From assembly GCA_003499715.1 (NCBI GenBank), contig DNSH01000064.1:403-6661 (forward strand): a stretch of DNA of 6,259 nucleotides. The letters run 5' to 3'. The notes beneath the pieces were generated by a model, which saw nothing but the letters and a program-made list of their open reading frames with translations, had not been told where the DNA came from and ran no database searches. The stretch's first letter is position 1, and the number at the start of each line of letters is the position of its first letter. The translations under genes were made by a program, and so were the position numbers. Source of the DNA: Candidatus Mesolinea sp. (GTDB lineage: Bacteria > Chloroflexota > Anaerolineae > Anaerolineales > Anaerolineaceae). This document shows, in pieces, positions 1 through 5,734 of the stretch.

Positions 1-83
1 GGATTCAGTTCGATTGCAGCAGCGGTGCAATAGCGCTCGTCAAGGAACAAGCAATCTAAATAGTGACAGCGAATTTTTGGCAT
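1..83 (-). CDS. Small cysteine-rich protein, 5' end only (DUF1540-like, tentative)
   Basis: The frame opens with ATG at 83-81 and stays open to the window edge, giving 27 complete codons. It begins MPKIRCHYLDC and continues LFLDERYCTAAAIELN. Cysteines at residues 6, 11 and 19 give C-x4-C-x7-C followed by A-x-x-I. That spacing resembles the start of small DUF1540-type cysteine proteins, which probably bind metal. The resemblance is recalled, not searched. A perfect AAGGAG lies seven bases before the ATG, which makes the start and the reality of the gene convincing despite the short visible part. It follows rel in the same direction, 82 bases after the rel stop, and may have its own promoter in that gap. 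The remaining length and the function cannot be seen here. Confidence 0.7.
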   Translation of the reverse strand, partial: MPKIRCHYLDCLFLDERYCTAAAIELN

Positions 84-90
84 TCAAATT

Positions 91-96
91 CTCCTT
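91..96 (-). promoter_or_regulatory. Shine-Dalgarno AAGGAG of the small cysteine-rich gene
   Basis: Read on the minus strand, AAGGAG is followed by a seven-base spacer and then ATG at 83-81. This is near-ideal spacing and is the main evidence that the truncated frame at the window edge is a real gene. Confidence 0.75.
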
Positions 97-145
97 AAAA
101 AAGCTAAAATCTCGGCTGGCATTTTACCTTAGGTTAAGCCAGCCG
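97..145 (-). terminator. GC-rich inverted repeat with T-rich tail, possible rel terminator
   Basis: The arms at 113-120 and 138-145 are perfect 8-base reverse complements (CGGCTGGC / GCCAGCCG) around a 17-base loop. On the minus strand the hairpin starts about 20 bases after the rel stop and is followed by AGATTTTAGCTTTTTT. The tail is T-rich, but its first T-run begins three bases after the stem and is interrupted, so termination may be inefficient. The plus-strand side has no comparable T-run. The repeat also overlaps a candidate promoter for the next gene, so it could instead be an operator. Confidence 0.4.
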
Positions 146-149
146 TAAA
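121..149 (-). promoter_or_regulatory. Candidate promoter of the small cysteine-rich gene
   Basis: On the minus strand TTTACG (149-144) and TAAAAT (126-121) are separated by exactly 17 bases. They match the -35 and -10 consensus at 4 of 6 and 5 of 6 positions. Transcription would start near 114, giving a leader of about 30 bases that contains the AAGGAG at 96-91. The two arms of the 113-145 inverted repeat flank the -10 box. The region is AT-rich, so a chance match is possible. Confidence 0.35.
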
Positions 150-165
150 GCACATTCCCAATATT

Positions 166-2364
166 TTATCCTGGTTTGACGCGGATAGCCTCGATTACAT
201 TAGGGATATTCTCCAGGCGAGCAAGCAAACGGCTCAATTGGCTGATACCGCCAACCTCAATTTCCAGATTGATGACAACAATATTCTGCCGGCTGTTCAT
301 GGAAAGATCAATGAGATGCACCGGTTCACTGGAGATCACATTAGAAATATCAGCCATTAACCCTTGGCGGTCATAAGCCTTAATTTGAAGGGGCACGGGA
401 TAAGATTTTTCCTCCATACCCCAATCAACTTTGATCAGTCGCTCTTTATCTTTGACTCGCAAGACATTGGGACAATCAGAACGATGGATGGTAACACCTC
501 TGCCACGCGTGATATAGCCAATGATTTCGTCGCCTGGCATAGGATTACAACAACGTGCCATGCTCGTGGCTAAACCTTTAAGTCCCATCACCGTGACTGT
601 CGCACCTGGCCGAACCTTAGCCGGCGCCGTGGGCATGACTACGATGGTTTCAGGTTCAGGTGCCCGTTGGGTTTCAGCGATGCGGTTCACCAAGCGGCCA
701 ACAGGAATATCCCCGCATCCAATCCCAACATATAAATCATCTACAGTTTTTACGTGAAATTCATCTACATATTGATTGAGATCAACCTGCGCAATTCCGA
801 GGCGTTTGAACTCTTTTTCGATGATCATCTTGCCGTGCTCGAGGTTTTGCTCTCGATCCTGTTGTTTAAACCATTGTTTAATCTTGGAGCGTGTACGGGC
901 GGATTTAACTAAACCTAGGTTGGGGTTTAGCCAATCTCGACTGGGTCCTCCTCGATTGGCGGTTAATATCTCGACTTGATCCCCCGTTTTAAGCTGGTAA
1001 TCCAAGGGGACCAATTTACCATTTACCTTAGCGCCCCTGCAGCGATGTCCTACGTTGGTATGTACCATATAAGCAAAATCTATCGGCGTGGCGCCATAAG
1101 GCAGCTCTACAACGTCTCCTTTGGGCGTGATGACATACACATGGTCCTGCAGCACATCGAGTTGCTCTCTCTCCGGGCTTTCAGAACTGTCTTCAATATC
1201 CATGCTCCAGGAAAGCAAGCTGCGCAAAATATTGACTTTTTGCTCGTATTCATTAGAAATCGGAGTCTTATTTTCCTTATAACGCCAGTGAGCGGCCACA
1301 CCATATTCAGCATTGTAGTGCATCTCCCAGGTGCGGATTTGGATCTCTAAGGGTTTCCCGTCTTTGTAAATGACTGTAGTATGCAAGGATTGATAGTTGT
1401 TCGGCTTTCTGGCAGCAATATAGTCATCAAATTCGCCAGGGATAGGTTGGAAATGCATGTGAATGATTCCCAAAACTTTATAGCAGGTCTCCACATCATC
1501 AACGATGATGCGTACCGCCCGCAAGTCGCGGACGGCTTCGAAGCTTTCGCCTTTATGCAGCATTTTCCGATAAATGGAATAGATATGCTTGGGGCGACCT
1601 GTAATCTTTGCCTCGACATCGGATTTGCGTAAGAGCTCTTCCAATTCAGCAATGATTATTTTGATCTCATCCTCTCGCTTCGTTCGACGGGAAGCAAGTT
1701 GTTCTGCGATCTTGCTATATTCTTCGGGATTTACGTAACGAAACGCTAAATCTTCAAGCTCCCATTTGATCTGCCAGATACCCAATCGATTTGCTAACGG
1801 CGCAAAAATATCCAGCGTTTCCTGTGCGATCCTTTTCTGCCTATCCGGGGGCAAGTCTTTTAGAGTGCGCATGTTGTGCAAGCGATCAGCTAGCTTGACG
1901 ATAACTACATGAACGTCCTCTCCAATGGCAAGCAGCATTTTGCGGAGCGTCTCAGCGGCTGTATCCGCTTTCCAGGTTGAGCTTGAACCCTCTGTTTCAG
2001 AAATAGGGACGCGTTCCTCGGGGTGTTGATCGCCGCGGGAAAGTTGTGGAAGGCTGGTGATCTTCGTAAGGTCTTCAACGTATTTGGCTACTTGATCGCC
2101 AAATTGTGTCCGGATTTCATCCAAAGTTACATTGGTGTCGATGAGGATATCATGCAGTAAACCAGCAATTACCAAGTTTGGATGCACTTCCATATCCAGC
2201 AAGATATTCGCCACGCCAACACAGTGAGAGACATAGGGCAAACCTGAAGCGCGCGTTTGCCCAGCATAGGCTTTCTCCGCGAGCAGATATGCTTTTTTTA
2301 TCTGCTCGATGTCGCTTACAGAATAACCCGCAGGAAATTTATGAAAAGCTTTATCGAACTCCAT
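166..2364 (-). CDS. rel: RelA/SpoT-family (p)ppGpp synthetase with altered hydrolase motif
   Basis: This is a full-length long RSH enzyme (732 residues; the family is usually about 700-750). It makes the stringent-response alarmone (p)ppGpp from ATP and GDP/GTP, normally on stalled ribosomes. Domains in order: HD hydrolase about 25-195 (R38, H47, H71-D72, D160 and N164 kept); synthetase about 230-365 (GRPKHIYSIYRKM at 256-268, D280, E340 in EIQIRT); TGS about 405-468; a helical region; a Cys/zinc-finger domain about 595-640 (C605, C606, H627, C631); and a C-terminal ACT domain about 656-730. Two changes stand out. The HDxxED motif at 71-76 is H-D-I-L-I-D, and the synthetase loop at 311-314 is EFDD, the form found in synthetase-only RelA. 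There is also an insertion of about 20 residues in the HD domain near 105-136. The ATG start fits the family's N-terminus, but its ribosome binding site is weak. The gene lies 38 bases after the flavoprotein pair and may share its transcript. Family identity is certain; loss of hydrolase activity is inferred. Confidence 0.97.
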   Translation of the reverse strand: MEFDKAFHKFPAGYSVSDIEQIKKAYLLAEKAYAGQTRASGLPYVSHCVGVANILLDMEVHPNLVIAGLLHDILIDTNVTLDEIRTQFGDQVAKYVEDLTKITSLPQLSRGDQHPEERVPISETEGSSSTWKADTAAETLRKMLLAIGEDVHVVIVKLADRLHNMRTLKDLPPDRQKRIAQETLDIFAPLANRLGIWQIKWELEDLAFRYVNPEEYSKIAEQLASRRTKREDEIKIIIAELEELLRKSDVEAKITGRPKHIYSIYRKMLHKGESFEAVRDLRAVRIIVDDVETCYKVLGIIHMHFQPIPGEFDDYIAARKPNNYQSLHTTVIYKDGKPLEIQIRTWEMHYNAEYGVAAHWRYKENKTPISNEYEQKVNILRSLLSWSMDIEDSSESPEREQLDVLQDHVYVITPKGDVVELPYGATPIDFAYMVHTNVGHRCRGAKVNGKLVPLDYQLKTGDQVEILTANRGGPSRDWLNPNLGLVKSARTRSKIKQWFKQQDREQNLEHGKMIIEKEFKRLGIAQVDLNQYVDEFHVKTVDDLYVGIGCGDIPVGRLVNRIAETQRAPEPETIVVMPTAPAKVRPGATVTVMGLKGLATSMARCCNPMPGDEIIGYITRGRGVTIHRSDCPNVLRVKDKERLIKVDWGMEEKSYPVPLQIKAYDRQGLMADISNVISSEPVHLIDLSMNSRQNIVVINLEIEVGGISQLSRLLARLENIPNVIEAIRVKPG

Positions 2365-2402
2365 GATTTACAGCAACTCTAGTATGCCACACTTTGCCTA
2401 AT

Positions 2403-3566
2403 TTATTTTAACATTTCTTCGCTTGTAAATGCCCGTTGTAAACTTAGGCTTTCGAGGCAAGCTTGTTCCTGTGGATTGGGGTTTCCTTCAATTAAGTGCG
2501 TCAACAAGCGCGCCACGCCTGGACCCAACATAAAGCCCTGACCGCACAAACCGGTTGCCAGGAGGTAACCTTCCACTGAATCGACGCTGCCTATGATAGG
2601 TAAACCATCTGGCGTCATCGGGTAGGTGCCTCGCCAAGAACGCCTCAGGCGTAAGTTCATCAGCTTTGGCATCAGATCAATCAAACGTTGTGAGCCGGCG
2701 GTGAGGAAACCACTGGTATTTTGGTTTAAGAAGCCCATAATTGGCGGGTCTGGTGTAAGGCAGAAAATGATCTTACCTGTAGGATGTTGGTAAAAGTAAA
2801 AGTTATTGGATCCAGGCGTCGGGCGGATATCGACAACCATGGCATCGAACATCGGTTGTGTTGGTTCTGTAATTGCCGCTTCGTGGGCTTCTGGCTGCAC
2901 AGGCAAAGGCACCCCCAACAACGCTGAAATCTCTCCAGCCCAAGAGCCAGCGGCGTTAATAAAATACTTGCAGGTGTATTGCTCGCGATCGGTAATTATT
3001 TTGTTGATCCTTCCGTGCACCACGGACACCTGGCATACCTTTTCATTAAAGTGGAAAACTGCTCCAGAAGCTTTAGCGTGCTTATAAAAAGCTGCAGCAG
3101 TTTTGAGTGGGGAAGCTGAACCGTCCTCGGGGGAAAATGTGCCACCGCGTAAACCTTTGGGCTGCAAACCAGGGATAAGCTGCAAAATTTGGTCAGCATC
3201 TTGCCAATCGATGTTTAACCCAAAGGATTTCTGCACAGCCAGCAAGCTTTTAAGGTTAGCTTCAACGTTTTCATCATATGCGATAAAGCTATATCCGCCT
3301 GAGCGCCATTCGATGTCGTCCCCGTATTTCTCTTGCCAAGATGACATGATATTGATGCTATCTGCGCATAGATATATTTTTGAAGGATCGGAATGCGTGG
3401 CGCGTACACCGCCGATAGCATGCTTATTGGAAGCTTGGCCGCAGCTGGGCAGCGCTTCGAGGACTAAGACATTCAAACCTGCTTCCGCCAGGTACATAGC
3501 GGTGGGGGTGCCAACCGAGCCCGCACCAGCGATAATAACGTCAAAGGTCTGCGTTGAGCTCATCAT
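2403..3566 (-). CDS. DAO-family FAD oxidoreductase, putative catalytic subunit of an amino-acid/amine dehydrogenase
   Basis: This 387-residue cytoplasmic flavoprotein belongs to the D-amino-acid oxidase fold family, which includes glycine oxidase, the sarcosine oxidase beta subunit, HcnC and dye-linked proline dehydrogenase beta. FAD binding is shown by IIAGAGSVG near the N-terminus (GxGxxG at 14-19) with an acidic residue, E37, ending the second strand. Other family marks are GGVRATHSD at 52-60, INAAGSWAGEI at 203-213 and the C-terminal flavin segment GLCGQGFMLGPG at 339-350. Length is normal for the family. No signal peptide or membrane segment is seen. The first ATG overlaps the upstream TGA as ATGA, and AGAAGG lies six bases before it; the adjacent second ATG (residue 2) is equally possible. 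The upstream gene encodes the expected electron-transfer partner, so this is probably the substrate-oxidising subunit. The substrate (proline, hydroxyproline, glycine, sarcosine, an opine or another) cannot be decided. Confidence 0.92.
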   Translation of the reverse strand: MMSSTQTFDVIIAGAGSVGTPTAMYLAEAGLNVLVLEALPSCGQASNKHAIGGVRATHSDPSKIYLCADSINIMSSWQEKYGDDIEWRSGGYSFIAYDENVEANLKSLLAVQKSFGLNIDWQDADQILQLIPGLQPKGLRGGTFSPEDGSASPLKTAAAFYKHAKASGAVFHFNEKVCQVSVVHGRINKIITDREQYTCKYFINAAGSWAGEISALLGVPLPVQPEAHEAAITEPTQPMFDAMVVDIRPTPGSNNFYFYQHPTGKIIFCLTPDPPIMGFLNQNTSGFLTAGSQRLIDLMPKLMNLRLRRSWRGTYPMTPDGLPIIGSVDSVEGYLLATGLCGQGFMLGPGVARLLTHLIEGNPNPQEQACLESLSLQRAFTSEEMLK

Positions 3567-5677
3567 CGCTCACCTTCTTCATCTTCCAGCTTAATATTGG
3601 CTAAGACGGCAAGGGGGACCTCCACGAAAACCGGCCGCACAGGCGGTTCCGTGACCTCCGAGAGGGGGATGCCCTCTGCTTGATAGAGGCGTTTGATGAG
3701 ACTTAGGCAGGTTTTTCCGCCGCAAGAGCCCATACTAACACGGGTAAGTGCTTTGATTTGGTTGATATCGCGCATTCCCGCACGAATTAGGCTGCGAATT
3801 TCGCCAGCTTTTACACGTTCACAACGGCAAATATAAGCTTCATCATCCAGATTCTCAGAGAATGCACCGACTTGGTCAAAAGGCTCGGGTTTGCCTTGCG
3901 CAATCAAGCGCAAGCCAGCTATGCGTGTGGCTAATTCAATGGGTACTTCGATTGTCACGATGGTTGTTCCGCTAAATGCAGGCATTTGCCGAACCTTCAG
4001 CACGGGAAAACAGCCAAGGCTCTCGCCATCCGTATTGGTTACTTCAACCAAATCGCCGATTTTCAAATTATCAGCCTGCAGCTCATAGGGCAGAGAAACT
4101 TGAGCGAACTCTTGGCTTTTACGGAAGTCTACCAATGTAATGGCTAATCCTGGGCAAACCGCAACACAACGCAAGCAGCCAGTGCAGCCTTTTTGATCGT
4201 CCTGCAGAAAATGGGGAAGGGAACGAATATCCTCTGGATTCACATAGATTAGATTTCGTGGGCAAATGTTAGCGCAAGGGTCACAGGGGATTTCCTGTGT
4301 GCAATGCAACACCGGAAACACACCTTTGGTTTCAGAAAATGGTATTTCTGCAAAGGTTTTACCAGGTTTGGACTTGAGAATCTCTTCGATGCGGTACCAT
4401 TCTTGAGGGACTGTTTCAATGGGTTTTCCTAAAAGCTCTGCGATTTGGGTGCCAACAATCTTGCCAGAAAAAATGGCAGCAGAGGCTTCCGCAATCTCGT
4501 TAGCATCGCCAGCGGCAAATACTGGTAAGCCAACCTCTTGTGCTTTGCGTGTAAATTCATTAACTGGGTCCAGCCCAACCGCGATGAGCAGCGTATCGCA
4601 AGAAAAGATTTTTTCTGTGCCAGGGATTGGCTGGAAATGTTCGTCCACTTGGGCAATAACTACCTTTTCAATATGATCTTTGCCTAGCGCTTCAACCACC
4701 GTATGCGAGGTGTAGATCGGAACGCCTGACCGTGCTAATTTATCCTGATGCACTTTGTAACCACCGCATTGGGGTGCAGCTTCCACCAATCCAGCCACAT
4801 GAATTCCCGCTTGAATGGCATGGTAGCCGGCAATTAAACCTACATTTCCACAACCCACGATAAACAAATCTTGGCAGGGCTTTACCAGATCCCGATTAAC
4901 TAGCGTCTGAAAAGCACCAGCGCCATAAACACCCGGAAGTGTATTGCCCGCGAAAGCTAAGCTCTTCTCGCGTGCCCCTGTGGCGACAAGCAAAACCTCT
5001 GGGTGAACTAAAACATAATCAGAACCCTCACGAAGCACGCCAACGGTATGATCTTCAAAGATTCCTAACGCTGTGGAGCTTATCCAAATGTTTACGCTTA
5101 GTAAGGCGCGTACTTGCTCTTCCAACTCCAGCGCGATATCAATACCACGGGTTCCAGCATAAACGGCTTCTTTGGAACCAAAAAAGCGGTGCGTTTGGAG
5201 CACCAACTTTCCACCCAATTTGCTTTTATCATCGATAAGTAAGACTTGTACTCCTTGCTCTCCAAGTTGTTTTGCTGCAGAGAGCCCTGCCGGACCTCCA
5301 CCGATGATTAGCACTTCAACGGCATATTCAAGAACTGGAGCGCTAGAATACGCCTGCATGGGCACTTCTGGGAGCGCTGGGAGTCCTTTAGCCGGCATAA
5401 TGCGCATATCTGAACGGACAGCAGTCATACAAGCTTTGACCGGTAAACCATCAGCAATTACCATACATTGTGCGCATTGCCCATTCGCGCAAAAAATGCC
5501 TTGAGGGGCATCGTCTTTGGGGTGATGTCCGAAAATGCGTATGCCATTAGCATACAGCGCAGAAGCGATCATTTCGCCAGGCTTGGCTAAAAATGGTTGA
5601 TCATTCCAATAAAAAGTAAGGGTAGGTAAAGAATTATCGTGCAGGATGGGGTGAGATGTGATGCGATAATCCGTCAT
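3563..5677 (-). CDS. Multi-cluster iron-sulfur flavoprotein, electron-transfer subunit of the dehydrogenase
   Basis: This 704-residue protein resembles the alpha subunits of dye-linked proline dehydrogenase and sarcosine oxidase and fused HcnA/HcnB proteins. Domains in order: a plant-type [2Fe-2S] domain about 18-95 (C63, C68, C71, C83); an FAD/NAD(P) disulfide-reductase-like module about 118-420, with GGGPAG at 126-131, a second nucleotide site GCGNVG at 275-280 and FAAGD at 387-391, but no visible redox-active CxxC; two [4Fe-4S] motifs (C459, C465, C468, C472 and C498, C501, C504, C508); a beta-rich stretch about 520-595 not recognised; and a BFD-type [2Fe-2S] domain about 612-672 (C617, C619, C652, C657). 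Inferred role: passing electrons from the DAO-family partner to NAD+, ferredoxin or quinone, or the reverse. No membrane segment or export signal is seen. The gene is 57 bases downstream of the recombinase gene and overlaps the next by four bases. The ATG at 5677 is the only plausible nearby start. Architecture is secure; substrate and final acceptor are unknown. Confidence 0.93.
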   Translation of the reverse strand: MTDYRITSHPILHDNSLPTLTFYWNDQPFLAKPGEMIASALYANGIRIFGHHPKDDAPQGIFCANGQCAQCMVIADGLPVKACMTAVRSDMRIMPAKGLPALPEVPMQAYSSAPVLEYAVEVLIIGGGPAGLSAAKQLGEQGVQVLLIDDKSKLGGKLVLQTHRFFGSKEAVYAGTRGIDIALELEEQVRALLSVNIWISSTALGIFEDHTVGVLREGSDYVLVHPEVLLVATGAREKSLAFAGNTLPGVYGAGAFQTLVNRDLVKPCQDLFIVGCGNVGLIAGYHAIQAGIHVAGLVEAAPQCGGYKVHQDKLARSGVPIYTSHTVVEALGKDHIEKVVIAQVDEHFQPIPGTEKIFSCDTLLIAVGLDPVNEFTRKAQEVGLPVFAAGDANEIAEASAAIFSGKIVGTQIAELLGKPIETVPQEWYRIEEILKSKPGKTFAEIPFSETKGVFPVLHCTQEIPCDPCANICPRNLIYVNPEDIRSLPHFLQDDQKGCTGCLRCVAVCPGLAITLVDFRKSQEFAQVSLPYELQADNLKIGDLVEVTNTDGESLGCFPVLKVRQMPAFSGTTIVTIEVPIELATRIAGLRLIAQGKPEPFDQVGAFSENLDDEAYICRCERVKAGEIRSLIRAGMRDINQIKALTRVSMGSCGGKTCLSLIKRLYQAEGIPLSEVTEPPVRPVFVEVPLAVLANIKLEDEEGER
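3573..3578 (-). promoter_or_regulatory. Internal ribosome binding site at the ATGA overlap
   Basis: AGAAGG within the 3' end of the large-subunit gene lies six bases before the first ATG of the DAO-family gene and nine before the second. Together with the ATGA stop-start overlap at 3566-3563, it indicates translational coupling and matched production of the two subunits. Confidence 0.6.
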
Positions 5678-5692
5678 GGTGTGGGTTTTTCG

Positions 5693-5698
5693 ACCTCC
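5693..5698 (-). promoter_or_regulatory. Strong but distant Shine-Dalgarno GGAGGT
   Basis: On the minus strand GGAGGT is separated from the ATG at 5677-5675 by 15 bases, much longer than the usual 5-9. No ATG, GTG or TTG occurs in frame at a better distance, and the protein aligns with its family from this start. It may work through leader folding, or the match may be partly fortuitous. Confidence 0.45.
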
Positions 5699-5716
5699 GC
5701 TAATTAATCGGAGACT

Positions 5717-5725
5717 ATCATACCA
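5717..5725 (-). promoter_or_regulatory. Candidate extended -10 promoter of the dehydrogenase operon
   Basis: On the minus strand TGGTATGAT has the TGn extension and a 5-of-6 match to TATAAT. No good -35 box is present at 16-18 bases; TTGATT lies 14 bases upstream, which is short. Transcription would start near 5710, leaving a leader of about 32 bases containing the GGAGGT. This is the only promoter-like signal in the gap after the recombinase gene. Confidence 0.35.
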
Positions 5726-5734
5726 TGAAGCGCC

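Noticed and set aside
976..1350. 124-codon open frame on the plus strand within rel
   Set aside because: Antisense to a highly conserved part of Rel (synthetase and TGS domains), with no convincing ribosome binding site or family resemblance.
2365..2402. Dedicated rel promoter in the gap (CATACT as a -10)
   Set aside because: The match is only 4 of 6 and no acceptable -35 sequence is at the right distance.
3103..3594. 163-codon open frame on the plus strand
   Set aside because: It lies entirely antisense to the well-supported flavoprotein genes, its translation has no recognisable domain, and it looks like a shadow of the coding frame.
5699..5709. AT-rich TAATTAAT stretch as an operator or attachment site
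   Set aside because: The palindrome is short and of low complexity; no second copy or flanking repeat supports a specific role.
5678..5734. Terminator after the recombinase gene
   Set aside because: No GC-rich hairpin with a T-run is present in the 57-base gap on the minus strand.
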